From assembly GCF_002863225.1 (NCBI RefSeq), contig NZ_PKEK01000065.1, positions 33,517 to 97,516 on the forward strand: a stretch of 64,000 nt of DNA, in the 5' to 3' direction. This DNA comes from Mycobacterium sp. (GTDB taxonomy: Bacteria > Actinomycetota > Actinomycetes > Mycobacteriales > Mycobacteriaceae). The notes below the pieces were generated by a model. It saw nothing but the letters and a program-made list of their open reading frames with translations. It was not told where the DNA came from and did not search any database. The position numbers were made by a program, and so were the translations under genes. Shown one piece after another: positions 26,759 through 35,091 of this stretch; position 1 is the first letter of the stretch, and every line of letters starts with the position of its first letter.

Positions 26759-28198
26759 TTAGGCGCTGCCTGCCAACTTCTCGCGCAGCGCGGCGAGCTG
26801 CGCGTCGCTGGCCAGCGAACCACCGCTGGGCGCGTCGTCGCTCGAGGAGCTGCTGGACTGCGGCCGGGCGGCCTCTTCGGCCTCGGCAGCGGCGAACTTC
26901 TCCATCTGCGCGGTGTGCATCTTGTGGCGACGCTCGGCCTCGGCGTAGCGGGCCTCCCACTCGGTGCGCTGCGTGTCGAAACCCTCGAGCCACTCGTTGG
27001 TGTCGGCGTCGAAGCCCTCGGGGAAGATGTAGTTGCCCTGGTCGTCGTAGCTGTCGGCCATGCCGTACTTGGCGGGGTCGAACTCTTCGGTGTAGTCCTC
27101 GTTGGCCTGCTTGAGGCTCAGCGAGATCCGGCGACGCTCCAGGTCGATGTCGATGACCTTGACCATCGCGTCGTCGCCGACGGCGACCACCTGATCGGGC
27201 ACCTCGACGTGGCGCTCGGCCAGCTCCGAGATGTGCACCAGACCTTCGATGCCCTCTTCGACGCGGACGAATGCGCCGAACGGCACGAGCTTGGTGACCT
27301 TGCCCGGCACGATCTGGCCGATAGCGTGGGTGCGCGCGAAGTGCCGCCACGGGTCTTCCTGCGTCGCCTTCAGCGACAGGGAAACCCGCTCGCGGTCCAT
27401 GTCAACGTCGAGCACCTCGACAGTGACCTCGTCGCCGACCTGCACGACCTCCGACGGGTGGTCGATGTGCTTCCAGGACAGCTCGGAGACGTGCACCAGA
27501 CCGTCGACACCGCCGAGATCGACGAACGCGCCGAAGTTGACGATCGAGGACACCACACCCTTGCGGATGGCGCCCTTCTGGAGCTGGTTGAGGAACTCGC
27601 TGCGGACCTCGGACTGGGTCTGCTCCAGCCAGGCACGACGGGACAGCACCACGTTGTTGCGGTTCTTGTCCAGCTCGATGATCTTGGCCTCGATCTCCTT
27701 GCCGATGTACGGCTGCAGATCACGGACGCGGCGCATCTCGACCAGCGATGCGGGTAGGAAGCCACGCAGGCCGATGTCGAGGATCAGGCCACCCTTGACG
27801 ACCTCGATGACGGTGCCCTTGACGGCCTCGTCCTTCTCCTTGAGAGCCTCGATCGTGCCCCAGGCGCGCTCGTACTGGGCGCGCTTCTTGGACAGGATCA
27901 GCCGGCCTTCTTTGTCCTCTTTGGTGAGAACCAGGGCTTCGACTTCATCGCCCACGGAAACGACCTCATTGGGGTCGACGTCGTGCTTGATGGAGAGTTC
28001 GCGGGACGGGATGACGCCTTCGGTCTTGTAACCGATGTCGAGGAGAACCTCGTCCCGGTCGACCTTGACGATGGTCCCTTCGACGATGTCGCCATCGTTG
28101 AAGTACTTGATTGTTTTGTCGATGGCGGCGAGAAAATCCTCGCTCGAGCCAATGTCGTTGATGGCTACTTGCGGCGAGGTGACGGTGGGACTCGGCAT
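26759..28198 (-). CDS. rpsA: 30S ribosomal protein S1
   Basis: RNA-binding ribosomal protein that helps capture mRNA on the 30S subunit. The 479-residue product begins MPSPTVTSPQVAINDIGSSE and has four S1 RNA-binding repeats (about residues 35-105, 125-190, 210-280 and 295-365; for example VEGTIVKVDRDEVLLDIGYK and IVPGKVTKLVPFGAFVRVEE), then an acidic C-terminal tail. Four repeats, not six, is usual for actinobacteria. The ATG at 28196-28198 is preferred over an open extension to 28270. A 207-base untranslated region precedes it. Confidence 0.97.
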   Translation of the reverse strand: MPSPTVTSPQVAINDIGSSEDFLAAIDKTIKYFNDGDIVEGTIVKVDRDEVLLDIGYKTEGVIPSRELSIKHDVDPNEVVSVGDEVEALVLTKEDKEGRLILSKKRAQYERAWGTIEALKEKDEAVKGTVIEVVKGGLILDIGLRGFLPASLVEMRRVRDLQPYIGKEIEAKIIELDKNRNNVVLSRRAWLEQTQSEVRSEFLNQLQKGAIRKGVVSSIVNFGAFVDLGGVDGLVHVSELSWKHIDHPSEVVQVGDEVTVEVLDVDMDRERVSLSLKATQEDPWRHFARTHAIGQIVPGKVTKLVPFGAFVRVEEGIEGLVHISELAERHVEVPDQVVAVGDDAMVKVIDIDLERRRISLSLKQANEDYTEEFDPAKYGMADSYDDQGNYIFPEGFDADTNEWLEGFDTQRTEWEARYAEAERRHKMHTAQMEKFAAAEAEEAARPQSSSSSSDDAPSGGSLASDAQLAALREKLAGSA

Positions 28199-28405
28199 AT
28201 TGTTGGGTTGCTCCGGACAGGTTGAGGTCGTAGGGAAATTACTGGTTTCAATTCGATCGCCCGGCTCCACATCGCGCTGCGCGCCATGAATCGTTACCGA
28301 ACTACCCGTCGAGGCTACTCGACTAGGCCTATGCAGGCCAAACCCGGCCCACCGGGGTCTTGTGAGAAATCGCCGAATTCCTTCCGATCGGCTGGCGTCC
28401 GGACG
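28199..28405 (-). promoter_or_regulatory. polA-rpsA intergenic region with a small hairpin
   Basis: 207 bases between the polA stop and the rpsA ATG, both on the minus strand. It contains a perfect hairpin GTCGAG-TAGC-CTCGAC (28308-28323), which may terminate polA transcription or lie in the rpsA leader. The rpsA promoter must be here, but no hexamers were convincingly assigned. Confidence 0.45.
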
Positions 28406-31150
28406 CTAATGGGCGGCGGCATCCCAGCTGCGCCCGTAGCCCATCGACACCTCCATCGGCACGTCAAGCGGGTACGCGGCGCCCATCTTGTCCCGCACCA
28501 GGCTCTCGAGCTGGTCGTGTTCACCCTCGGCGACCTCGAACAACAGCTCGTCGTGCACCTGGAGCAGCATTCGTGAGGCCAGCCCCGTTTCGGTGAGCGC
28601 TTTGTCGACCTCGATCATCGCCACCTTGATGATGTCGGCCGCGCTGCCCTGGATCGGCGCGTTGAGCGCCGCCCGCTCGGCGGCCTCGCGGACGTTGCGG
28701 TTGCTGCTGTCCAACTCGGGCAGGTAGCGGCGGCGGCCGAAAACGGTCGAGGTGTAGCCGTCCTTCCGGGCTTGCTCGACGACGTTGTGGAGGTAGTCGC
28801 GGATGCCACCGAAGCGGGCAAAGTACAGATCCATCTGCTCTTTGGCTTCTTCGGTCGAGATCTTGAGCTGGGCGGACAATCCGTAGGCGCTCAGCCCGTA
28901 GGCCAAGCCGTAGGACATCGCCTTGACCCGCCGCCGCAACTCGGCGGTGACCTCGTCGATCGGCACACCGAACGCCCGCGAGGCGACGAACGAATGCAGA
29001 TCCTCACCGGTGTTGAACGCCTCGATCAGGCCCTCGTCCTTGGACAGGTGCGCCATGATTCGCATTTCGATCTGGCTGTAGTCGGCGGTCATCAGTTCGG
29101 CGTAGCCCTTGCCGCCGTTCCCGCCGACGACGAACGCGTCGCGGATCTGGCGACCGGCATCGGTGCGGATCGGGATGTTCTGCAAGTTGGGTTCGGTGGA
29201 CGACAGCCGACCGGTCGCCGCGATCGTCTGGTTGAAGGTGGTGTGGATGCGGCCGTCGCCGGCGACGGCATTGAGCAGCCCGTCGACCGTCACCTTGAGC
29301 CGGGTGACATCGCGGTGCACGAGTAGATGCTGCAGAAACGGATGCCCGGTCTTGTCGAACAACGTCTGCAGCGCGTCCGCGTCGGTGGTGTAGCCGGTCT
29401 TGGTCCGCTTGGTTTTCGGCATCTCCAGTTCGTCGAACAGCACCACCTGCAACTGTTTCGGCGAGCCGAGGTTGATCTGCTTGCCGATCACCGCGTAGGA
29501 CGCCTCGGCCGCATCGCGGATCTGGTCGGCGAATTGGCTTTGCAGCGAACCCAGTTTGTTCAAGTCGACGGCGATGCCGATGCCCTCCATCGCCGCCAGC
29601 ACCCGTTGCACCGGCAGCTCCATCTCGGCCAGCAGCGACGTCGAGTCGATCCGCTCGAGTTCGGCGTCCAGGGCGTCAGCGAGGTCGACCACCGCGCGCG
29701 CCCGCAACACCGCGGTCTGCACGGCCTGCTCGTCGACGCCGTCGTCATCATCGAGTAGCGAAAGCTGTTGCTGTTCGGATGTTTCCGCGCGCAGCTCGCG
29801 ACGCAGGTAGCGCAGCGAGAGGTCGTCGAGGGTGAAGCTGCGCTGCCCCGGCCTGACCAGGTAGGCCGCCAGCGCGGTGTCGGAGCTGACGCCGTTCAGT
29901 GTCCAGCCGCGGCCGGCCAGATCGTGGATCGCCAGCTTGGCCTCGTGTAACGCTTTCGGCTGCTCGGGGTTGGCGAGCCAATCCCCCAGGGCCGAGTCGT
30001 CTTCGGGCGTCAGAGTCGTCGTGTCGACGAACCCGCCGTCGCCGTCGGCCGCGGCGATCGCCAAGGCGGTCGCGTCACCGCCGTAGGGCAGGTGCGTGCC
30101 CACCACCGCCAGGCCGGCCCGGCGGCCGTCGGCGGCGTGGTCGGCCAGCCACCGGGCCACGGTGCCGGGCTCCAACGCGCCCCCGCGCACGTCGAAGCCT
30201 TCGTCCACCTCGGGCTCGACCGCGGCCAATGTGTCGAACAGCCGGTCGCGCAGCACCCGGAATTCCAGTTGGTCGAACAGCTGATGGATCTGGTCCCGGT
30301 CCCAGGGCTGCATCCGCAGGGTGTCCGGTGTCTGGGCCAGCGGGACATCGCGCACCAAATCGGTCAGCTCGCGGTTGAGCACGACGCTGGACAGGTTGGC
30401 CCGCAACGCATCGCCGACCTTGCCGCGCACCGATTCCACGTCGTCGACCAGCGCCTGCAGCGATCCGTATTCGCTGATCCACTTCGACGCCGTTTTTTCG
30501 CCGACGCCCGGGATGCCGGGCAGGTTGTCGCTCGGGTCGCCGCGCAGCGCGGCGAAGTCCGGGTACTGCGTGGGCGTCAGGCCGTATTTCTCCACCACCG
30601 CCTCCGGGGTGAACCGGGTCAGCTCGCTGACACCTTTGCGCGGGTAGAGCACGGTGACGTCGTCGGTGACCAGCTGGAGCGAATCGCGGTCGCCGGTGAC
30701 GACCAAGACCCGGTAGCCCTCGTTCTCGGCCTGGGTGGTCAGCGTGGCGATCAGGTCGTCGGCTTCGAAGCCGGGTTCGGCCAGGACCGTGATCCCAAGG
30801 GCGGCAAGGACTTCCTTGGTGATGTCGATCTGGCCGCGGAATTCGTCCGGCGTGGTCGACCGGTTCGCCTTGTACTCCGGGAAGCGCTCCGAACGGAAGG
30901 TCTGCCGCGATACGTCGAACGCCGCGGCGATATGGGTCGGCGCCTCGTCGCGCAGCAGGTTGATCAGCATCGCGGTGAACCCGTAGACGGCGTTGGTGGT
31001 CAGCCCGCCCTGGGTCTTGAAGTTCTCGGCGGGCAGCGCGTAAAACGCCCGATAGGCCAGCGAGTTGCCGTCCAGCAGCATCAACGTGGGCTTGGCCTCG
31101 GCGGCCGTGCCGGTGTCTGACTTCTTGCTCGCGGTCCTGGCTGGGCTCAC
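28406..31150 (-). CDS. polA: DNA polymerase I
   Basis: Repair and Okazaki-fragment processing polymerase, 914 residues (about 904 in M. tuberculosis). The N-terminal 5' nuclease domain (about 20-310) has LLDGNSLAYRAFYALP and GVGEKTASKWI. The middle 3'-5' exonuclease-like domain lacks the usual acidic catalytic set, as known for mycobacterial Pol I. The polymerase domain (about 500-914) has motif A DYSQIEMRIMAHLS, motif B RRRVKAMSYGLAYG and motif C QVHDELLFEV. It follows the small monooxygenase gene after 29 bases. Confidence 0.97.
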   Translation of the reverse strand: MSPARTASKKSDTGTAAEAKPTLMLLDGNSLAYRAFYALPAENFKTQGGLTTNAVYGFTAMLINLLRDEAPTHIAAAFDVSRQTFRSERFPEYKANRSTTPDEFRGQIDITKEVLAALGITVLAEPGFEADDLIATLTTQAENEGYRVLVVTGDRDSLQLVTDDVTVLYPRKGVSELTRFTPEAVVEKYGLTPTQYPDFAALRGDPSDNLPGIPGVGEKTASKWISEYGSLQALVDDVESVRGKVGDALRANLSSVVLNRELTDLVRDVPLAQTPDTLRMQPWDRDQIHQLFDQLEFRVLRDRLFDTLAAVEPEVDEGFDVRGGALEPGTVARWLADHAADGRRAGLAVVGTHLPYGGDATALAIAAADGDGGFVDTTTLTPEDDSALGDWLANPEQPKALHEAKLAIHDLAGRGWTLNGVSSDTALAAYLVRPGQRSFTLDDLSLRYLRRELRAETSEQQQLSLLDDDDGVDEQAVQTAVLRARAVVDLADALDAELERIDSTSLLAEMELPVQRVLAAMEGIGIAVDLNKLGSLQSQFADQIRDAAEASYAVIGKQINLGSPKQLQVVLFDELEMPKTKRTKTGYTTDADALQTLFDKTGHPFLQHLLVHRDVTRLKVTVDGLLNAVAGDGRIHTTFNQTIAATGRLSSTEPNLQNIPIRTDAGRQIRDAFVVGGNGGKGYAELMTADYSQIEMRIMAHLSKDEGLIEAFNTGEDLHSFVASRAFGVPIDEVTAELRRRVKAMSYGLAYGLSAYGLSAQLKISTEEAKEQMDLYFARFGGIRDYLHNVVEQARKDGYTSTVFGRRRYLPELDSSNRNVREAAERAALNAPIQGSAADIIKVAMIEVDKALTETGLASRMLLQVHDELLFEVAEGEHDQLESLVRDKMGAAYPLDVPMEVSMGYGRSWDAAAH

Positions 31151-31179
31151 GGACCCAACTCTAGAGACACCTCACGACA

Positions 31180-31467
31180 TCAGGTCAGCCGCCGCTCGGC
31201 GGTGACGTCGTATTCGCAGACCGACGCGGAGATGATCGAACCCTGCTGCTCTTCGGAGGGCCCGCTGCCGCGGAATTCGTCGACGGCCGCACGCGATTCC
31301 CATCGTTCGAAGATGTCGATGCGGCCCGCTTCGACCAGGTCGGCACTGATCGCGAAGTCCAGGCAGCCGCGCGCCTGGCGGGCCAGCTCGACGACCGTCG
31401 CACATCCGGCCAAGTAGCTCTCCCGCTGCAGCGGGTCCACGACGAGATACCCCGCGACGATCACCAT
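31180..31467 (-). CDS. ABM-type putative monooxygenase
   Basis: A 95-residue ferredoxin-fold dimer-type protein of the antibiotic-biosynthesis-monooxygenase (ABM) superfamily: MVIVAGYLVVDPLQRESYLA, ARGCLDFAISADL and DIFERWESRAAVDEFRGS are the usual landmarks. Members act as quinol oxidases or dehydratases, or have no known substrate; nothing here decides. It lies 29 bases upstream of polA on the same strand, an odd pairing that may simply provide polA's promoter. Confidence 0.82.
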   Translation of the reverse strand: MVIVAGYLVVDPLQRESYLAGCATVVELARQARGCLDFAISADLVEAGRIDIFERWESRAAVDEFRGSGPSEEQQGSIISASVCEYDVTAERRLT

Positions 31468-31581
31468 GGCCTGTCCCCTCGCTTGTTCGACAACCTTCGA
31501 CAGTGTGACCGCGCGGAGCGGCCGAACTCATCGCCCGGAGCATCAAACTGCAACACGTTTCAGTTTCGCGCCTGCGCTGGG

Positions 31582-31587
31582 TAGTCT
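31582..31587 (+). promoter_or_regulatory. putative -10 of a leaderless DUF35/thiolase transcript
   Basis: TAGTCT, six bases before the GTG at 31594; layout typical of leaderless mycobacterial genes. No clear -35. Confidence 0.45.
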
Positions 31588-31593
31588 GGCCCG

Positions 31594-32037
31594 GTGCCAG
31601 AGGTCACCAGCCCAGAACCCGCGATCGACGGGTGGTTCGCCACCGAAGACGCCGACCATCCGCATCTGATCGGCAGCAAGTGCCCCGAATGCGGCACCTA
31701 TGTGTTCCCGCCGCGGGAGAACAACTGCCCGAACCCGGCGTGTGACAGCGACACGCTCGACTCGGTCGCGCTGTCACGTCGCGGAAAGCTGTGGAGTTAC
31801 ACCGAGAACCGTTATCCGCCGCCCAAGCCCTACCCGGCCCCGGATCCGTTCGAGCCGTTCGCCATCGCCGCGGTGGAACTCGCCGACGAGGGAATCATCG
31901 TGCTGGGCAAAGTGGTCGAGGGCACGCTGGCCGCTGATCTGAAGGTCGGCATGGAGATGGAATTGGCGACGATGACCCTGTACACCGACGGCGACGGAGT
32001 CGAACGCCTCGTGCACGCCTGGAGGATCTCGAAATGA
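31594..32037 (+). CDS. DUF35 OB-fold / zinc-ribbon partner of a thiolase-like protein
   Basis: A 147-residue acyl-CoA-binding accessory protein. The N-terminal zinc ribbon has CPECG...CPNPAC (two cysteine pairs), and the C-terminal OB-fold has FEPFAIAAVELADEGIIVLGKV. DUF35 proteins pair with SCP2-thiolase-like enzymes; in steroid degradation the complexes of ChsH2-DUF35 with Ltp2 act as retro-aldolases. The next gene is such a thiolase, and its ATG overlaps this stop (ATGA, 32034-32037), so they are probably made as a complex. Corresponds by position to Rv1628c. Confidence 0.9.
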   Translation: MPEVTSPEPAIDGWFATEDADHPHLIGSKCPECGTYVFPPRENNCPNPACDSDTLDSVALSRRGKLWSYTENRYPPPKPYPAPDPFEPFAIAAVELADEGIIVLGKVVEGTLAADLKVGMEMELATMTLYTDGDGVERLVHAWRISK

Positions 32038-33236
32038 GCACTCCCGACCCGCTGTACATTCTCGGCGCCGGCATGCACCCCTGGGGCAAGTGGGGCCGCG
32101 ACTTCACCGAATACGGCGTCGTCGCCGCACGCGCGGCGCTGGCCGAAGCTGGCCTGGACTGGCGACAGATCCAGCTGGTTGCCGGCGCCGACACCATCCG
32201 CAACGGCTACCCGGGCTTCATCGCCGGGTCGACGTTCGCCCAGAAGCTCGGCTGGAACGGCGTGCCGGTCAGCTCCAGCTACGCCGCGTGCGCCAGCGGA
32301 TCGCAGGCACTACAGAGCGCCCGCGCCCACATCCTGGCCGGATTCTGCGACGTCGCGCTCGTCATCGGCGCCGACACCACCCCCAAGGGGGCGTTCGCCC
32401 CGGTCGGCGGTGAGCGCAAGAACGACCCGGACTGGCAGCGCTTCCACCTGATCGGGGCGATGAACCCGGTGTACTTCGCGCTGCTGGCCCGTCGCCGGAT
32501 GGACCTCTACGGGGCGACGTCCGAGGATTTCGCGCGGGTGAAGGTCAAGAACTCTCAGCACGGCCTGCAGAACCCGAATGCCCGCTACCGCAAGGAGTCC
32601 TCGATCGAGGACGTGCTGGCCAGCCCGGTGGTCAGCGACCCGCTGCGGCAGCTCGACATCTGCGCCACGTCCGACGGCGCGGCCGCGCTGATCGTGGCCA
32701 GCGCGGAGTTCGCCCGCAAGCATCTCGGCTCCCTGGACGGCGTGCCGTCGGTGCGGGCGGTGAGCACGGTGACGCCGCAGTACCCGCAACACCTTCCTGA
32801 ATTACCGGATATCGCAACGGATTCCACCGCGGTAGTGGCGGCGCCGGAACGGGTGTTCAAGGATCAGATCCTGGACGCCGCCTACGCCGAAGCCGGCGTA
32901 GGACCCGAGGACGTGAGCCTGGCCGAGGTCTATGACCTGTCCACTGCCCTGGAGCTGGACTGGTACGAGCACCTCGGGCTGTGCCCCAAGGGCGAGGCCG
33001 AGAAGCTACTGCGCAGCGGTGACACCGCGCTCGGCGGCAAGGTGCCGGTGAACCCCTCAGGCGGGTTGGCCTGCTTCGGTGAGGCCATTCCCGCTCAGGC
33101 GATCGCGCAAGTCTGCGAATTGACCTGGCAGCTGCGTGGCCAGGCCACCGGCCGGCAGGTCGAGGGCGCGACAGTCGGCGTGACCGCGAATCAGGGACTC
33201 TTCGGCCACGGCTCCTCGGTGATCGTCGCGCGCTAG
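32034..33236 (+). CDS. thiolase-like lipid-transfer protein (Rv1627c type)
   Basis: 400-residue thiolase-fold enzyme of the SCP2-thiolase / Ltp group. It has the nucleophile region SSYAACASGSQAL (Cys near residue 85), the conserved NPSGGLACFGEAIPAQ and C-terminal TANQGLFGHGSS. Paired with a DUF35 protein it probably cleaves or forms C-C bonds on acyl-CoA thioesters in lipid or steroid catabolism; the exact substrate is unknown. The missing second thiolase cysteine (GHGSS where thiolases have CxG) argues against a classical degradative thiolase and for a retro-aldolase-like role. Co-transcribed with the upstream gene. Confidence 0.88.
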   Translation: MSTPDPLYILGAGMHPWGKWGRDFTEYGVVAARAALAEAGLDWRQIQLVAGADTIRNGYPGFIAGSTFAQKLGWNGVPVSSSYAACASGSQALQSARAHILAGFCDVALVIGADTTPKGAFAPVGGERKNDPDWQRFHLIGAMNPVYFALLARRRMDLYGATSEDFARVKVKNSQHGLQNPNARYRKESSIEDVLASPVVSDPLRQLDICATSDGAAALIVASAEFARKHLGSLDGVPSVRAVSTVTPQYPQHLPELPDIATDSTAVVAAPERVFKDQILDAAYAEAGVGPEDVSLAEVYDLSTALELDWYEHLGLCPKGEAEKLLRSGDTALGGKVPVNPSGGLACFGEAIPAQAIAQVCELTWQLRGQATGRQVEGATVGVTANQGLFGHGSSVIVAR

Positions 33237-33259
33237 GCCGCTCAGCTCGGCGTGACCGT

Positions 33260-33318
33260 CGACTGTGCGCCTAATAGCGGCGATTTCGCCGATTTCGCCG
33301 GCACAACATGCACAGTCG
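33260..33318. terminator. inverted-repeat terminator between convergent genes
   Basis: Nine-base arms CGACTGTGC (33260-33268) and GCACAGTCG (33310-33318) enclose a nested CGGCG-ATTT-CGCCG hairpin. It lies between the convergent thiolase and pdtaR stops, so it could serve both directions. Confidence 0.6.
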
Positions 33319-33330
33319 GCGACGTGAAGA

Positions 33331-33942
33331 TCAGCTCGAAGCGTCCTTGGACGACTCGAGGGTCTCCAGCACAACCTCGGCGACGTGCTTCATCGTGGTG
33401 CGCCGGTCCATCGCCGCGCGCTGGATCCACTTGAACGCCTCGGGCTCGGTCATCCCCTGGTTGGCCTGCAGCAGGCCCTTGGCCCGCTCGACGACCTTAC
33501 GGGTCTCCAGTCGGTCGGCCAGCGTCTCGACTTCGAGCTCCAACGCCCGGATTTCGCTGAACCGGCTGAGTGCCACCTCGATCGCCGGAATCAGATCGGA
33601 GATGGTGAACGGCTTCACCAGATACGCCATCGCCCCGGCGTCGCGTGCCCGCTCGACGAGATCGCGCTGGCTGAACGCGGTCAGGATGACGATCGGCGCG
33701 ATGCGCTTGGCGGCGATCTCGGATGCGGCGTCGATGCCGTCGCGTCGCGGCATCTTGACATCCATGATCACCAAGTCCGGCTTGAGCTGCTCGGCCAGCT
33801 CGACAGCCTCCTGGCCGTCACCGGCCTCGCCGACGATCTCGTAGCCCTCTTCGCGCAGCATCTCGGCGAGGTCCAGCCGGATCAGGGCCTCGTCTTCGGC
33901 GATGAGGACCCGGTGCGAGCTGGCGGCGGCGGAGTCGGTCAT
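33331..33942 (-). CDS. pdtaR: ANTAR-domain response regulator PdtaR
   Basis: RNA-binding antiterminator-type response regulator of the PdtaS-PdtaR two-component system. The 203-residue protein has a receiver domain (RVLIAEDEALIRLDLAEML; phospho-Asp in LVIMDVKMPRRDG near residue 65; Lys in YLVKPF) and a C-terminal ANTAR helical domain (about 145-200, RKVVERAKGLLQANQGMTEPEAFKWIQRAA). The ATG at 33940-33942 is chosen over an upstream frame extension. The cognate kinase PdtaS is not in this window, as in M. tuberculosis. Confidence 0.96.
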   Translation of the reverse strand: MTDSAAASSHRVLIAEDEALIRLDLAEMLREEGYEIVGEAGDGQEAVELAEQLKPDLVIMDVKMPRRDGIDAASEIAAKRIAPIVILTAFSQRDLVERARDAGAMAYLVKPFTISDLIPAIEVALSRFSEIRALELEVETLADRLETRKVVERAKGLLQANQGMTEPEAFKWIQRAAMDRRTTMKHVAEVVLETLESSKDASS

Positions 33943-34041
33943 GGTGAACATTCTCTCGTGAACCGCGGGAAACCTCGACCGCGGGGCTGTGAGTCGGCTC
34001 GCACTGCCCGATCCTCTATGGTGGGAGGCCGATGTTGCCAG

Positions 34042-34118
34042 GCCCTCGTATCCCAACTGGCAGAGGAAACGGATTCAAAACCCGTCCAGTGTGAGTTCGA
34101 ATCTCACCGAGGGCACCA
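34042..34118 (+). tRNA. tRNA-Leu (anticodon CAA), short variable loop, CCA encoded
   Basis: The acceptor stem GCCCTCG / CGAGGGC, discriminator A and encoded CCA (34116-34118), the T arm GTGAG-TTCGAAT-CTCAC, and an anticodon loop TTCAAAA (anticodon CAA, codon UUG) are all visible. The size is 77 nt including CCA, with a short variable region, although leucine tRNAs are usually class II with a long arm. The anticodon stem has an A-C mismatch next to the loop, and there is one extra base between D and anticodon stems. The assignment to Leu is from the anticodon only. Confidence 0.82.
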
Positions 34119-34274
34119 AACGCCTCCAGTGAACCCACGACATTCCGGATAAAGTCATGTGGCGCCATTTTTTCAATGCAAGAAATCGCGCCTATTGTTG
34201 ATCCGCAGATTGCATCCGACATCAAATATTCAATGTCTATAGTCCCGCTGACGCGCAAGCAAGCCTACCCTTGG

Positions 34275-34293
34275 TGAATTCAGCCTTACCTAA
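34275..34293 (+). promoter_or_regulatory. IdeR-like iron box 1
   Basis: TGAATTCAGCCTTACCTAA matches the right half of the IdeR consensus TTAGGTTAGSCTAACCTAA well (AGCCTTACCTAA) and the left half poorly; about 13 of 19 positions agree. Confidence 0.5.
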
Positions 34294-34331
34294 ACAAGGT
34301 TATCCTTTCCTTCCTGAGCCCCATTTGACAG

Positions 34332-34356
34332 ATGCCATTCTTGTGGCATTCTTTTT
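34332..34356 (+). terminator. intrinsic terminator-like hairpin upstream of dps
   Basis: Six-bp stem ATGCCA / TGGCAT with loop TTCTTG (34332-34349) followed by TCTTTTT. It lies between the two iron boxes and 75 bases before dps, so it would end a short transcript from box 1 or attenuate dps. Confidence 0.6.
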
Positions 34357-34391
34357 GGGAATCGCGAAATATCAAAGCCACGAGATATCCG

Positions 34392-34410
34392 CGAGAACAG
34401 CCTAACCTAA
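34392..34410 (+). promoter_or_regulatory. IdeR-like iron box 2 over the dps -10
   Basis: CGAGAACAGCCTAACCTAA: the right half AGCCTAACCTAA is a perfect IdeR half-site; 13-14 of 19 positions agree overall. It contains TAACCT (34403-34408), a plausible -10 for dps, so iron-loaded IdeR bound here would be expected to block the promoter. Confidence 0.6.
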
Positions 34411-34429
34411 ACTCAGCAAGGGAAATACA

Positions 34430-34933
34430 ATGACGGTTATTGACAACCACCGCCGCCAGAGTGTCTACGACGGCACCACCGCCTCATCGTCGTTGAGCGA
34501 CAACCTGCAGCGGGCGCTCACCGATCTGATCGAACTGCATCTCACCGGCAAGCAGGCACACTGGAACATCGTCGGGACGAATTTTCGCGACCTGCATCTC
34601 CAGCTCGACGAGCTGGTGGAGTTCGCTCGAGGAGCCAGCGACGACGTGGCCGAGCGGATGCGTGCGCTCAACGCGGTCCCCGACGGCCGGTCGGACACTG
34701 TCGCTAGCAACACCACCTTGCCGCAATTCCCTGCGGGCGAGATTTCCACGGCGTCGGCGGTCGAGCTCGTGACAGCCCGCACTTACGCAGCAGCCGAAAC
34801 GCTGCGTTCGGTGCGCGAGCCGGTCGAGCTAGAAGATCCCACTACAGCGGATTTGCTCGACCAATTCATCATTGAATTGGAAAAGCAGGCGTGGTTGATT
34901 AAATCCGAAACGCGCCTCCCAAGGGCCTTGTAA
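34430..34933 (+). CDS. dps: Dps-family ferritin-like DNA-protection protein
   Basis: Dodecameric mini-ferritin that oxidises and stores iron and may coat DNA in stationary phase. The 167-residue protein has the ferroxidase ligands HWNIVGTNFRDLHLQLDE and DDVAERM (two His, Asp, Glu) in the usual spacing, and a C-terminal helix ELEKQAWLIKSE. The ATG has a good ribosome-binding site (AAGGGA, eight bases upstream). From memory, M. smegmatis Dps2 is also encoded next to the Rv1625c-type cyclase, so this is probably that orthologue. M. tuberculosis has no gene here. Two iron boxes precede it, suggesting IdeR control; it lies between a tRNA and a tRNA fragment. Confidence 0.92.
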   Translation: MTVIDNHRRQSVYDGTTASSSLSDNLQRALTDLIELHLTGKQAHWNIVGTNFRDLHLQLDELVEFARGASDDVAERMRALNAVPDGRSDTVASNTTLPQFPAGEISTASAVELVTARTYAAAETLRSVREPVELEDPTTADLLDQFIIELEKQAWLIKSETRLPRAL

Positions 34934-35091
34934 TTCTTCGGAACGCGTTCAATACGCGGGTGGGCGCTTGGTATTCGCGTGACCGCGACGTTGCGGGTAG
35001 TGACGCTGCGCGGATGGCAAGCGCTCACCGGTGCCGACCAGATCGCCATTTCCGCAGCGGCGATCGCATGGCATTCGCGGCACCTGTGAAC

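Larger units (their letters stand above)
34119..34429 (+). promoter_or_regulatory. AT-rich iron-box region upstream of dps
   Basis: About 310 bases, clearly AT-richer than the rest of the window. It holds two IdeR-like sites (34275-34293, 34392-34410) and, between them, a terminator-like hairpin (34332-34356). No CDS is credible. Base composition suggests horizontally acquired or Lsr2-bound DNA. Confidence 0.6.
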
